Source of the DNA: Salvelinus alpinus
Taxonomy: Eukaryota; Chordata; Actinopteri; Salmoniformes; Salmonidae
Assembly: GCF_045679555.1 (NCBI RefSeq)
Contig: NC_092093.1
Location: forward strand, 64,734,575 to 64,798,574
Reading direction: 5' to 3'
Length of the DNA: 64,000 nucleotides
In this document: one piece after another, positions 12,421 to 30,464 of the stretch
How the letters are laid out: the number at the start of each line of letters is the position of its first letter
Position numbering within the stretch: the first letter of the stretch is position 1
The notes under the pieces: generated by a model
What the model was told of the DNA's origin: nothing
The model's database searches: none
The model's input: the letters and a program-made list of their open reading frames with translations, nothing else
Position numbers and translations under genes: made by a program

Positions 12421-13599
12421 CAAAAAAATAGATGACGTCAGATGAGAACCTCGGTGAATACCGGTAAACCTCTTATTTAGAAGTTATTTTCCCTGTAACA
12501 ATTGCTTGTTTTTCCTTTCACATTTTAAAAACCCAAATCCCTCCATAGGCTTCCCTTACACTAGCCCTACTATAATGAAGTCTAGTTCAACAGCAATACG
12601 TCATGTTTTTTTATCCTGCCGATTTTATTATATCATTACATTTTACATGTATGTATTGTTGTTGTTTATGGAAAAAAAGAACAGATTGCTTGTTTTCGTA
12701 TATTAATTAAAATTCAAACCAAACCGATTAGAATGATCCACACTGTCCTGGTTTTATGGTGAGAACGTCCTTGGTACACATGCAATGCAACTTCTGGAGA
12801 AGTGGCAATGCGATCTCTACGATGGTTCCAATATATAATTGTTTTTATTTGGGAGCAGTATAAAGGTGAGTGGACATTCTCCCTTTCGCTTTATATTGGA
12901 TCTGTCCAGCTACTGTGAAAAGTTTAGATGTGTTTAAAATCCTCCATGATTGCCCACAGGGAGCAATTATGGTGCCTGTAAGTGTATTTAGGCATAGCCT
13001 ATTTAAAACAAGTTGTGTTGTTTAGAATTTGATTATAATTTTTCTCTCTTTATCTTATTGACGAGCAGAGCCACCGCGCTGCAGCACCGGTTACACCAGC
13101 ACTGCACTGATCATTATTGGTTGTGAACATAGCTCAACATATTTCTGACACACCCCTAGCACTACTGCCAGAGCTAGATTTAGACCATTGCGTTAGGTTT
13201 GTTAATCGATTACAAATTACATGACCCTCCTGTGGACTAAATAAAAAATACTAAACCCTCCCCTGACTGAAATTTAAAAAACATAAATTTTCCTCTGGGT
13301 AACAATTGTGTAAATTTCAACCACTCCCTGAATATCTTTGTTCAATGTCATGATTCCTCTCATCCCTCCCCAAATGTGTAGCTGTCTTTCTATTTATTTA
13401 ATTTTTTAACATCGTCTACGGGCAAGCACAGATTTTTTTCAGGTCCCTCCTATGTACTTCACTCATTTTCAGTCACCCTTTTAGCCAATGGTGTTACATA
13501 CCTTTTTTTCTTGTTGGGACAAGTGACTTCAGCTTTCGGCCAAGTAAAAAATCTGTCCTGCATGTCAGAGGGACAAGCGTCTAAAGAAGTTCATGTCAA
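12421..13599. other. intergenic, nothing assignable
   Basis: AT-rich sequence upstream of chrnd. I see no conserved reading frame and no clear repeat boundary. Confidence 0.3.
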
Positions 13600-13602
13600 G
13601 TC

Positions 13603-13735
13603 CTCCCACTGGGCACGGACATAAATTCTATGTCTATTCCACTTTGGTTCAATGTAATTTCATTGGAATTACGTGGAAATAACATTGATTCAACCAGTGT
13701 GTGCTGTTTGAACCAGCAACCAGAACCTGACCTGT
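13603..13735. repeat. short palindromic interspersed repeat
   Basis: It begins cccactgggcacggacata and contains ccactttggttcaatgtaat followed by ttggaattacgtggaaataa, then caaccagtg. The order resembles a small, partly self-complementary repeat common in salmonid DNA. It may be a MITE, and no duplication was confirmed. Confidence 0.5.
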
Positions 13736-14101
13736 TATACAAGTCGAGACCTCTTAGCAGAGTCTGTAGTAGACAAAGCTCACAGGGAGGTACATTAAAA
13801 TTAAGGAGTTTTATACACATCCAACTTACCCATCCAAAACCTACAGTACTGTATAGTGACTCAGTTGGCCTGTTATTGCTCTTTATATTCTGCAGTCCTC
13901 AATTCTGCATTACAGAATGTATCTGTAATGCAGGAACCATTTCTGTAAATTCATTGCCTGGAAGGCCGCACATTAGTGAAGCAAAGCTCATAAGTGTCCT
14001 GTGTCCCCTTACATACTTTCTGTCTCTCACACACCCTACCCCCTATCCTGTATCTCTGTGGCGGAAGTGGGGGATTGCGTGCCTACCCCGGCCTGTGTCT
14101 C

Positions 14102-14107
14102 CACCTG
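14102..14107. promoter_or_regulatory. E-box CACCTG upstream of chrnd
   Basis: A CACCTG motif lies 98 bases before the chrnd start codon. Muscle nicotinic receptor subunit promoters in other vertebrates are controlled by myogenic bHLH factors through CANNTG boxes near the start site. A six-base match alone is weak, so this is only a candidate. No TATA box was seen. Confidence 0.35.
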
Positions 14108-14204
14108 TTTCCGCCACTCACGGCTCCGGGGGTCACGTCAGGAGCACAAGGAGAGAATGGATAACTTTTTTTAATTTCCAGAGTCTGTCCGGTGCCGAAC
14201 AGCC

Positions 14205-19902
<5,698 letters not shown>

Positions 19903-20500
19903 TACACACCAACGCTTACACACTTTCGCACAACGTGAAGCGCAGTTCTGCTGTTTGTTCACCTTCACCTTCACTAACACATCCGCAACCGCCCAAATAT
20001 AAAATCTGAGGCCTGCCCCCGACCCTAACCCACAAATATAGAAAATGCACTGTGGGCCTACAGTCAGATGGCAGAACTATTTTTGGACAGGCCTTTTTAT
20101 ATAGGCCTATGTTTCTGCTTGTCATTTCCAACATTTTGGTAGGTTATTTGTTAGTCAACTTGCTTGTAAATTGATAGGCCTATATGTAGCTTCTCTACTG
20201 TCATTACTAGTTGACCTAGAAGACTAAGTAAACCCTTTACCAAAATGTAATAAATCCATAGAATGAATGTTTCAATCTACTTGACATCGGTAAAGTTTGT
20301 TTTCTCTTTCATCTCTGCTTCTTTCGCAGCAAAGACATGTAAGGCCCGGGGAGAAAATTCTATAACATCATAAAAAAACTGGAAAGATTTTTTGTGAAAA
20401 TTTCCTAATGACATTAATTAAGATCTATTAAAAAGACCCAACATGTTTTTGATAAGATTTCAGTTCGGCTTGGATGCATATTTTATGTGATTGAAATGCT
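19903..20500 (+). other. chrnd: chrnd 3' UTR
   Basis: Sequence after the TGA contains an AATAAA polyadenylation signal at 20249-20254, about 350 bases after the stop, which is a plausible transcript end. No other gene was seen. Confidence 0.6.
20249..20254 (+). terminator. candidate poly(A) signal of chrnd
   Basis: AATAAA on the coding strand, the first canonical hexamer after the chrnd stop codon. Confidence 0.5.
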
Positions 20501-20504
20501 ATCA

Positions 20505-20727
20505 GTGTCACGGCCGATGCTGGAAGAAGACCAAGGTGCAGCGTGGTGAGCGTACATAATCCTTTTATTTAGAAAAATGACGCCAACAAAACAACAAACG
20601 AAGAAAACAACCGTGAAGCTTACAGGGCTAAGTGCCACTAACAAAAGTCAACTACCCACAACGAAAGGAGGGAAAAAGGGCTACCTAAGTATGGTTCTCA
20701 ATCAGAGACAACGATAGACACTTCGTA
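20505..20727. repeat. interspersed repeat (gtcacggccg type)
   Basis: It begins tgtcacggccgatgctggaa and contains accaaggtgcagcgtggtga, then gggctacctaagtatggttc and atcagagacaacgatagaca. I recognise the order as a common salmonid repeat from memory, class uncertain. Confidence 0.5.
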
Positions 20728-20852
20728 ATTATGAGGTATTGTGTGTAGATTGTTGACAGAAAAAATGTATTTGATACATTTTAGAATAAGGCTGGAACGT
20801 AACAAAATGTGGAAAAAAATCTAAAATATGAATACTTTCCGAATGCACTGTA
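20728..20852. mobile_element. Tc1-like terminal repeat remnant
   Basis: The blocks ttatgaggtattgtgtgtag, then gtaacaaaatgtgg and gaatactttccgaatgcact, ending in gta, match the end of the Tc1 family whose other terminus is seen at 60161 (cagtgccttcagaaagt). Only this end remains. Confidence 0.7.
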
Positions 20853-21194
20853 AATCCCATTTTTCTAGTCCTGTTCCCGAGTCAAAATGTTGTGTATAAT
20901 TTTACTGCATGGAATTCTTTATTCTGCAGGAGTTAATATTATATTAGGCTAAGTGGGAGGTTATAGACCTGTAGTCAGTGTCCAGATTTCAGTCAGGTTA
21001 CTATTCCATTGAACCCATTTGAACAGTACAGTTCCTTGACGTGCCATTTTGAATTCCCCGTCTTATGACTGTTGAATTTGTATAGCACCTCACAATCATC
21101 ACACATAACACAGCCAGCACTGCTATCATCTTCTTTTACCACTTCACCAAATCTTTCCCAAACATTAGACTACTGTTCTGGCCCTCCTTCTATT

Positions 21195-21420
21195 TATACA
21201 ACAAATACAACAGGTGTAGACCTTACTGTGAAATGCTTACATACACCCCTTAACCAACAATGCAGTTCAAGAAATAGAGTTAAGAAACTATTTACTAAAT
21301 AAACTAAAGTAAAAAAATTAAATAAAAAAGTAATACTAGAAAATTACATGACAATAACGAGGCTATATACAGGGGGTGCTACACACTAACAGCAGATACA
21401 AATGATGAATTAAAAAACAA
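21195..21420 (-). mobile_element. Rex1-like LINE 3' UTR fragment
   Basis: This carries the block caacaggtgtagaccttact, gtgaaatgcttacata and ccttaaccaacaatgcag that marks the 3' UTR of the salmonid Rex1-like LINE in reverse, then the gaggctatatacagggggt segment. No coding part is present. Confidence 0.6.
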
Positions 21421-21900
21421 AATGTAGCATATAGATATGAATGTTAATGCATTGTTTTCTCTTTATTCAACCCGCCATCCACACAATATTTCATGACCCT
21501 AATCCCGCCCGATCCGCGTATATATACAGGTTGAGTTAACCGCGCATCACTAACGCACGCAAACACACACACACAAGACACTTGAAGGCCATGCTACAGC
21601 CAATCAAAAACATTTGTTGTCTTTCCTATAAGGCTCAGTCACTCTGGGTTGACGGCCTGGTTTCAATGTGTGATCTTTAACTGCCTAGCTGCCTAGACTT
21701 TTTTTTACTTAAAACTTCCCCTGGGTAGTGTCTTGGCAATTTGGATTAACTTGACTTTTTATGACTTACATACGTGTGTGTTTTTAATAAATATTTACAC
21801 TGTTGTGTGTTTAAAAAAGCAATTTGCCTATTGTATCTGTGTTCAGTGTGGTATTTATCATGTGAAGGAGAGGTTGTAAAAAGACAGGTGAAAGACAGGT
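21421..21900. other. intergenic, nothing assignable
   Basis: AT-rich sequence with short CA runs between two LINE fragments. No gene seen. Confidence 0.3.
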
Positions 21901-24900
21901 CTCAAAGATGGCGCCGACAGATATGGCAGCTCTGCTTCTAGCTCCTAAGCAACTTTGCGGTATTTAGTTTTTTGTGTGTTATTTCTTACATTATTAGCCA
22001 ATATTTTTTTTCTGTAATTACATACAGACAGAAATAACTTTAGGATATCAGAGCGGCAGTAACTTACCAGCATTACGACAAGGAATACGACTTTCCCGAA
22101 TTGGATCCTTTGTCCGTACCCCCAGAGCAATTGAACTTATTCCAGAGGCTGCTCCAAACACCACCGGCGGAGAAGAGGTATTCGTAGTGGACTCCTAGTC
22201 CGACTCAGGAGGCATGCACACCATCCACCGCTTCCGAGTATATTACTCGCTAATGTTCAGTCTCTGGATAATAAAGTAGACGAGGTCAGGACGAGGATCT
22301 CCTTCCAGAAAGACATCAGGGATTGTAACATGCTCTGTTTCACGGAAACATACTGTCCCCGTCCATACAGCCATCGTTCTCGGTACATCACGCAGACAGG
22401 AATAAATAACTCTCCGGGAAGAAGAAGAAAGGCGGGGGTGTATGTTTTATGATTAACCACTCATGGTGTGATTGTGATAACACAGAAATTCAAGTCCTTT
22501 TGTTCACCTGACCTAGAATACCTCACAATCAAATGCCGACCATATTACCTCCCAAGAGAATTCTCTTCGGTTATAGCCTCAGCCGTGTATATTCCCCCTC
22601 AAGCCAATACCATGACAACCCTCAAGGAACTACACTGGACTTTGTGCAAACTAGAAATCACATATCCTGACGACACATGTATTATAGCTGGGCATTTTAA
22701 CAAAGCAAATTTGAGGAAAATGCTACCAAAGTTCTACCAACACATTGACTGTAATACTCACGCTGGTAAAACATTTCACCACTGCTACTCAACTTTTCAA
22801 AATAACTACAAGGCCCTCTCCCGCCCTCCCTTCGGCAAATCTGATTAGAACTCCATTTTGCTCCTCTCTTCCTATAGGCAGAAACTCAAACAGGAAGTAC
22901 CCATGCTAAGATCTATTCAATGCTGGTCTGACCAATTGGAGTCCATGCTTCAAGATTTTGATCACGTGGACTGGGATATGTTCCGGGTAGCCTCTGAGAA
23001 TAACATCGACGAATACACGGATACGGGGACTGAGTTCATCAGGAACTGTATAGGAGATGTTGTACCCACTGTGACTATTCATCCTATCCAAACCAGAAAC
23101 TGTGGATAGATGGCAGCATCCGCGCAATACTGAAAACGCGAACCGCCGCATTTAACCATGGCAAGGTGACTGGGAATATGGCCAAACACCAACAAATATT
23201 CCCTCCGTAAGGCAATCAAACAGTTAAAACGTCAGTACAAAGACAATGTGGAGTCGCAATTGAACGCTTCAGACACGAGACGTATGTGGCAGGGTCTACA
23301 GCCACGTGGACACTGATGTCTTGCTTCCGGACAAGCTAAACACTTTTTCGCCCGCTTTGGGGATAACACAGTGCCACCTGTGCGGCCCTCTACCAAGGAC
23401 TGTGGGCTCTCCTTCTCCATGACTGACGTAAGACATTTAAGAGTGCTAACCCTCGCAAGGCTGCCAGCCCAAAGGACATCCCTAGCCGTTTCCTCAGCAT
23501 GCGCAGACCAGCTGGCTGGGGTGTTTACGGACATATTCAATCTCTCCCTTTCCCAGTCTGCTGTCCCCACTTGCTTCAAGATGTCCACCATTGTTCCTGT
23601 AGAAAGCAAAGGTAAGTGAACTAAATGACTATTGACCCTGAGCACTCAATTCTGTCATCATGAAGTGCTTTGAAAGGCTAGTTAAGGATCATATCAACTC
23701 TACCTTACCTGACACCCTAGACCCACTTCAATTTGCTTACAGCCCCAATAGATTCACAGACGATGCAATCGCCATCGCATTGCACACTGCCCTATCCCAT
23801 CTGGATAAGAGGAATACCTATGTAAGAATGTTGTTCATTGACTATCGCTCAGCATTCAACACCATAGTACCCTCCAAGCTCATTAAGCTCGAGACCCTGG
23901 GTCTCGAGCCCGTCCTGTACAACTGGGTCCTGGACTTTCTGACGGGCCGACCCCAGGTGGTGAGGGTAGGAAACAACATCTCCACCCCGCTGATCTTTAA
24001 CACTGGGGCCACACAAGGGTGCGTTCTCAGCCCTCTCCTGTACTCCCTGTTCACCCATGACTGCGTGGCCATGCACGCCTATAACTCAATCATCAAGTTT
24101 GCAGACGACACTACAGTGGTAGGCTTGATTACCAACAACGACGAGACGGCCTACAGGGAGGAGGTGAGGGCCCTCGGAGTGTGGTGTCAGGAAAACAACC
24201 TCACAACCTCAACAAAACAAAGGAGATGATCGTGGACTTCAGGAAACAGCAGAGGGAACACCCCCCTATCCACATCGACGGGACAGTAATGGAGAAGGTG
24301 GAAAGTTTTAAGTTCCTCGGCGTACACATCACAGACAAACTGAAATGGTCCACCCACACTGACAGCGTGGTGAAGAATGCGCCTCTTCAACCTCAGGAGG
24401 CTGAAGAAATTTTACTTGTCACCAAAAACACTCACAAACTTTTACAGATGCACAATCGAAAGCATCCTGTCGGGCTGTATCACCACCTGGTACGGCAACT
24501 GCTCCGCCCACAACCGCAAGGCTCTCCAGAGGGTAGTGAGGTCTGCACAACGCATCATCGGGGGCAAACTACCTGCCCTCCAAGACACCTACACCACCCG
24601 ATGTCACAGGAAGGCCAAAAAGATCATCAAGGACAACAACCACCCGAGCCACTGCCTGTTCACCCCCCTATCATCCAGAAGGCGAGGTCAGTACAGATGC
24701 ATCAAAGCTGGGACCGAGAGACTGAAAAACAGCTTCTATCTCAAGGCCATCAGACTGTTAAACAGCCATCACTAACATTGAGTGGCTGCTGCCAACATAC
24801 TGACTCAAATCTCTAGCCACTTTAATAATTAAAAATTGGATGTAATAAATGTATTACTAGTCACTTTAAACAATGCCACTTCATATAATGTTTACATACC

Positions 24901-24923
24901 CTACATTACTCATCTCATATGTA

Positions 24924-26530
24924 CAGTGGGGAGAACAAGTATTTGATACACTGCCGATTTTGCAGGTTTTCCTACTTACAAAGCATGTAGAGGTCTGTAA
25001 TTTTTATCATAGGTACACTTCAACTGTGAGAGACGGAATCTAAAACAAAAATCCAGAAAATCACATTGTATGATTTTTAAGTAATTAATTTGCATTTTAT
25101 TGCATGACATAAGTATTTGATACATCAGAAAAGCAGAACTTAATATTTGGTACAGAAACCTTTGTTTGCAATTACAGAGATCATACGTTTCCTGTAGTTC
25201 TTGACCAGGTTTGCACACACTGCAGCAGGGATTTTGGCCCACTCCTCCATACAGACCTTCTCCAGATCCTTCAGGTTTCGGGGCTGTCGCTGGGCAATAT
25301 GGACTTTCAGCTCCCTCCAAAGATTTTCTATTGGGTTCAGGTCTGGAGACTGGCTAGGCCACTCCAGGACCTTGAGATGCTTCTTACGGAGCCACTCCTT
25401 AGTTGCCCTGGCTGTGTGTTTCGGGTCGTTGTCATGCTGGAAGACCCAGCCACGACCCATCTTCAATGCTCTTACTGAGGGAAGGAGGTTGTTGGCCAAG
25501 ATCTCGCGATACATGGCCCCATCCATCTTCCCCTCAATACGGTGCAGTCGTCCTGTCCCCTTTGCAGAAAAGCATCCCAAAAGAATGATGTTTCCACCTC
25601 CATGCTTCACGGTTGGGATGGTGATCTTGGGGTTGTACTCATCCTTCTTCTTCCTCCAAACACGGCGAGTGAAGTTTAGACCAAAAAGCTCTATTTTTGT
25701 CTCAACAGACCACATGACCTTCTCCCATTCCTCCTCTGGATCATCCAGATGGTCATTGGCAAACTTCAGACGGGCCTGGACATGCGCTGGCTTGAGCAGG
25801 GGGACCTTGCGTGCGCTGCAGGATTTTAATCCATGACGGCGTAGTGTGTTACTAATGGTTTTCTTTGAGACTGTGGTCCCAGCTCTCTTCAGGTCATTGA
25901 CCAGGTCCTGCCGTGTAGTTCTGGCTGATCCCTCACCTTCCTCATGATCATTGATGCCCCACGAGGTGAGATCTTGCATGGAGCCCCAGACCGAGGGTGA
26001 TTGACCATCATCTTGAACTTCTTCCATTTTCTAATAATTGCGCTAAACAGTTGTTGCCTTCTCACCAAGCTGCTTGCCTATTGTCCTGTAGCCCATCCCA
26101 GCCTTGTGCAGGTTTACAATTTTATCCCTGATGTCCTTACACAGCTCTCTGGTCTTGGCCATTGTGGAGAGGTTGGAGTCTGTTTGATTGAGGTTGTGGA
26201 CAGGTGTCTTTTATACAGGTAACGAGTTCAAACAGGTGCAGTTAATACAGGTAATGAGTGGAGAACAGGAGGGCTTCTTAAAGAAAAACTAACAGGTCTG
26301 TGAGAGCCGGAATTCTTACTGGTTGGTAGGTGATCAAATACTTATGTCATGCAATAAAATGCAAATTAATTACTTAAAAATCATACAATGTGATTTTCTG
26401 GATTTTTGTTTTAGATTCCGTCTCTCACAGTTGAAGTGTACCTATGATAAAAATTACAGACCTCTACATGCTTTGTAAGTAGGAAAACCTGCAAAATCGG
26501 CAGTGTATCAAATACTTGTTCTCCCCACTG
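24924..26530 (-). mobile_element. complete Tc1-like element with dead transposase
   Basis: This 1607-bp element has TA duplications at 24922-24923 and 26531-26532. Its long terminal inverted repeats contain two direct copies of aagtatttgata each, the IR/DR arrangement known for Sleeping Beauty relatives. The transposase on the minus strand (stop at 25140) differs from the intact copy at 53084-54106 by a one-base insertion near 26045, a one-base deletion near 25927 and loss of the first catalytic aspartate (SVET where the intact copy has SDET, D153V). It cannot encode an active enzyme, though its ends look usable. It lies inside the 3' UTR of the Rex1-like LINE. Confidence 0.95.
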
Positions 26531-26700
26531 TATATACTGTACTCTATACCATCTACTGCATCTTGCCTATGCCGTTCGTCCATCGCTCATCCATATATTT
26601 ATATGTACATATTCTTATTCATTCCTTTACACTTGTGTGTATAAGGTAGTTGTTGTGAAATTGTTAGATTACTTGTTAGATATTACTGCATGGTCGGAAC

Positions 26701-27125
26701 ATCTCCCGGGTGGCGCAGTGGTCTAGGGCACTGCATCGCAGTGCTAGCTGTGCCACCAGAGTCTCTGGGTTCGCGCCCAGGCTGGGCTGGGTTCGCGCCC
26801 AGGCTCTGTTGCAGCCGGCCGCAACCGGGAGATCCGTGGGGCGACGCACAATTGGCATAGCGTCGTCCGGGTTAGGGAGGGTTTGGCCGGTAGGGAGGGT
26901 TTGGCCGGTAGGGATATCCTTGTCTCAGTATGTAAAAAATGTAATAAAATGTATGCACTCTACTGTAAGTCGCTCTGGATAAGAGCGTCTGCTCTTGGCC
27001 GGTAGGGATATCCTTGTCTCAGTATGTAAAAAATGTAATAAAATGTATGCACTCTACTGTAAGTCGCTCTGGATAAGAGCGTCTGCTAAATGACTAAAAT
27101 GTAAAAAAAAAAAAAATGTAAATGT
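26701..27125 (+). mobile_element. tRNA-derived SINE with internal tandem duplication
   Basis: The head reads cccgggtggcgcagtggtct, with a B-box-like gggttcgcgcccaggct that is itself duplicated. The 3' region has the fish SINE tail gtcgctctggataagagcgt, then ctgctaaatgac. About 100 bases, from ggccggtagggatatccttg to the tail, are present twice (26899-26998 and 26999-27085). It is inserted in the LINE 3' UTR. Confidence 0.85.
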
Positions 27126-27216
27126 AACTAGAAGCATAAGCATTTCACTACACTCGCATTAACATCTGCTAACCATGTGTGTGTGACCAATAACATTTGA
27201 TTTGATTTGATTTACG

Positions 27217-27935
27217 TTAAGTCTGTGCGGAGTTGACACAGAAAAAAGTGAAATAGGCAATCTTATGCCTTATCTCATGTCATAGTAATACCCTCCTGGA
27301 TGTACTAGTCTCCGCAAAGCACATGTCAGTGGCTGTCGGTGCCGTTTAAGATGAGCCGTTTTATTATGAGCATGGCCTTATTTCTATTACAGCATATTGG
27401 ATGACTGTCATTCAAATTTCATTCACCCAGCTCAATGTAACATTGATAGGTTTAGGCTACTACATGATACTAGAATTTTCCCTATACCCATCATGAATGA
27501 ATGAATTTTTACAACGTAGGTGCACCGGTAGAGAGAAATTTGAGTAGTCAAGGTGACAGACAGTGACACATTCAATAAATACACCCCTGATCACACACAA
27601 GCACAGTTCACTTGCAAAGCAGCCACATAAAAACAGCATGATCCCTTTGATTGTTGGATAATTCCTTATCATATCTATGCGCCCTCCTTCTCTCACCTTT
27701 TCCCTTCGCTAGTGGACTTCAGTGTACAACACATCTGCTGTCTGTGACCAGGTAAAAAAAAACTTTCCAAGCCAAACTTTAATATCATATAACAGCTAAC
27801 CGCTACACACAGCCTACATCATTGTCACCATATTAGCTAACGTCAAGGCAAAATAGCTACTAGAACTTATGCGATAGTAAACCCGCTACAATCATGTAGT
27901 ACAGTGTACAGTTAGCAAGCAGTTTAGTAGTTACA
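27217..27935. other. intergenic, nothing assignable
   Basis: Mixed-composition sequence downstream of the LINE. No gene or recognised repeat. Confidence 0.3.
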
Positions 27936-27939
27936 CCAG

Positions 27940-28465
27940 TGGGCCCAGTGGCCAGATAGGTCCGGTCCGGCCGGCCAGATAGGTCGGTCCTTTCCTGTTT
28001 CAGCATGACAATGGCCCTGTGCACAAAGTGAGGTCTATACAGAAATGGTTTGCCGAGATCGGTTTGGAAGAACTTGACTTGCCTGCACAGAGCCAGATTG
28101 GTATTGTCCGGCTGACTGGCCGGCCAGATAGCTAAGTTTGGACCCAACTCTCTTGCCGGATCTACCTATCTGGCCTGTCAGACCTACCTGGCCGACCAGA
28201 CCGGCTCGATTAATTAGGTCCGGCCGGCCAGATAGGTAGGTCCAGCCGGACCTAATTAATGCTAGATCCAGCCTGCCTGGCCAGATAGGTAGTTATGGGC
28301 GGCCAGATAGGTCTTGTTCAGATATGTCTTGTCCGGCTGGACAGATAGGTAGTTCCGGCCTAGCTATGTGGCAGGCCGGACCTAGCTATCTGGCAGGCCA
28401 GCCAGACCTACCTCTCTGGCCAGCCGGCCGACACGACCAGCTAGGTGCTGCCAGCCCGCCCTCCA
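27940..28465. repeat. degenerate array of GGCCAGATAGGT-type units, both orientations
   Basis: The words ggccggccagataggt, ccagataggtagg and their complements (acctatctggcc, gacctacctggcc) recur more than a dozen times at irregular spacing. A piece of Tc1/mariner transposase coding sequence lies inside at about 27993-28095. GC content is well above the flanks. Confidence 0.85.
27993..28095 (+). pseudogene. mariner/Tc1-type transposase fragment
   Basis: One frame reads FQHDNGPVHK followed by RSIQKWFAEIGLEEL and ends near LPAQS. This is the segment around the second catalytic Asp of a Tc1/mariner transposase, up to just before the expected SPDLNPIE motif, which is missing. The family differs from the other Tc1 copies here. 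It is a fragment only. Confidence 0.65.
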
Positions 28466-29368
28466 GGTTTCTTTTCATATTTCAACCTGCGTGTTCTGAT
28501 CCATGTTCTATTTTAGCGCCTGGCTACACATACTCTCATTGACTAGCGCGAGCAGTTTGGATGAAATTATTTGAATAACATGTATGTGTACATTTATTTT
28601 GCAACGCTCGTGGGCTCAACGTGGGCAATGTGGTCAGCATGTTATCCTGATGGCCGGGCCGGCGGTGGGGCCTAATCATATAAATATATTTAATTCAATA
28701 GCGTCTGTGTGGGCCTAGTCATAAAGATTTCTCATTTTAACTTTAAAAATGTATTACTTTTTATTGTGGCATAAACATTACCAGTCATGATGTTTTCATC
28801 TGATTATCAAACAATCACTTCAACGGGCTCCTTTAGTAGGCTACCTGGGCACGTTCATCCACTTGCAACATATTTCCAGCCTTCAAACAGTGGTGAATGG
28901 AAAGAGATACCTGTTACACAAAACACCAACAACTGTAAAGACATTTGGTGATTGTCATTAGGCCATACTGAATGCCTCCCCTGCTGTCTGCGTGCCTCGG
29001 CCACTCCTCTCTGCCTTGGAAAAATGTCAGTGTTCCCCTCAAACCACATTGCATTTTGGAGCGTATAGCGTCTTATTCTGGTGACATGATCATCAATGCT
29101 TGGCTGCTTTTTGACAAATAATAATAATAGCAATCTCATCACGTAGGCCGTATGTGTGCTCTAGCCAACAGCGTGTAGATAGATACCTGTGCGCTGTTGG
29201 CTAGAGCACACATGCCAATACCAGACTGGGCACACTCGCTATATAACACACATCAGTAGAGTAAAAAATGTGATAGAAATCCATTGAACTTTTAACCTAT
29301 TTTACTACAAAAAGGTATTTTTATGTGTACTACATCATCCCGTACAGTGTTTTATCTGCAACAAGTAA
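28466..29368. other. intergenic with one perfect hairpin
   Basis: No gene seen. It contains the perfect inverted repeat at 29152-29213, listed separately. Confidence 0.3.
29152..29213. repeat. perfect 22-bp inverted repeat
   Basis: The arms 29152-29173 and 29192-29213 are exact complements (ATGTGTGCTCTAGCCAACAG, plus CG), separated by 18 bases. The strand could form a stable hairpin or a cruciform. Confidence 0.95.
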
Positions 29369-29369
29369 A

Positions 29370-29660
29370 TTTGATGGAAACATCTCTGGTGGGAAAATGC
29401 GCATATAGTTTTTATGCGTATTTATGAATATTCGCATGAAAATCTGTCGCCAATTGGATGGAAACCTAGCTTGTGTTTTCTTGTCTCGGCTTTAGGCCTA
29501 TATATCATGGTGGCAAGGCATATGAACTAACATTACAACGCAACTATCACAATACAGGTTGTAATACGCCTTTTTTTCTGGCTTGGCTTCCCTAGTGATT
29601 TTACCCACAAAAAGTCAATTTTTTGGGGAAGCCTGGCTTCCCTTAGCGTTCATGAATACA
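29370..29660. repeat. fragments of two interspersed repeats
   Basis: The first part (gggaaaatgcgcatatagtt to gtcgccaattggatggaaac) resembles one end of a salmonid MITE. The second, around 29577-29655 (cttggcttccctagtgattt to ttcatgaatacacgccactg), resembles another common repeat. Both were recognised only from memory. Confidence 0.45.
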
Positions 29661-30439
29661 CGCCACTGCAGCAAAGACATGTACTACAGCATATTGGTTA
29701 ATAAGGACATTCCTGCTATGGAAGAGTGGGCTTGTAGAGTGAAATAAATGTATTTTATTATAAATATCACCAATAAAATAAAACCGCTTACAGATGTATG
29801 TGAAAAAAATGGGAACCGTTCCTAGTAAAAAAATATTGTGTAGACATACTGTAAGATTCATTAGTCTCGAAGCAACCTATACATATGATATATTTGATGA
29901 CTGTGTATTTATTTTTTCAAATTATTTTATTTCCTTTTGTTGCTTAATTGTATAGTTATCTCGTTTGTTGTATACTGGTTTGTTGACTGCACATAGCACA
30001 GACACATAGTACTGACATTCATTCCGCAGTGGTTGGGAATGGGTCGGGGAGCTGGACAATCATAATGAAGATGCTGATAAGGATTTTTCCACTACCTCTA
30101 TGATGAATTACTGAACTATAAACCTATGCTTGAAAACGAATACAAATATAAGTACAAGAAATAGGTATTTTAATAGCCTTCATTTTTAATGATCTATATT
30201 AAACGCTTGTGTTTTACTTTCTAGATGTATTTATTATCTGTGGATGTTTACAGGATGTTTTTACAGGATTTTATTATATTGGAGTGAAAAGATGTAGTCT
30301 TCTAAATGACAAATGTGATGTGAATAATATACCCTAGATGACAGATAAGAGGCGCTGTTTTGAAGCCTTTTTTATACTCCTACACCATTGTAAAGCTATA
30401 GAGAAATATTATATTACACTAGTCTCCCAGTCCCTATTA
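29661..30439. other. AT-rich intergenic, nothing assignable
   Basis: No coding or repeat signal beyond a short direct repeat of ttacactagtctcccagtcc at 30414-30456. Confidence 0.3.
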
Positions 30440-30464
30440 CACTAGTCTCCCAGTCCCTGCCACC

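Larger units (their letters stand above)
21901..27216 (+). mobile_element. Rex1-like non-LTR retrotransposon, nearly full length, broken
   Basis: It starts with the LINE leader aaagatggcgccgaca. An endonuclease-like region lies at about 22200-22850 (YLPREFSSV, AVYIPPQAN, IIAGHFN) and a reverse transcriptase at about 23370-24775 ([20 protein letters not shown], then [27 protein letters not shown] and the C-terminal [19 protein letters not shown]). Frameshifts and stops split the ORF. The 3' UTR is interrupted by a Tc1-like element (24924-26530) and a SINE (26701-27125), then resumes with tagaagcataagcatttcac and ends in repeated GATTT. Clade assignment (Rex1/Babar) is from memory. Confidence 0.85.

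Noticed and set aside
25201-25836. 211-codon plus-strand frame, and its twin at 53145-53873
   Set aside because: They are antisense shadows of the Tc1-like transposase.
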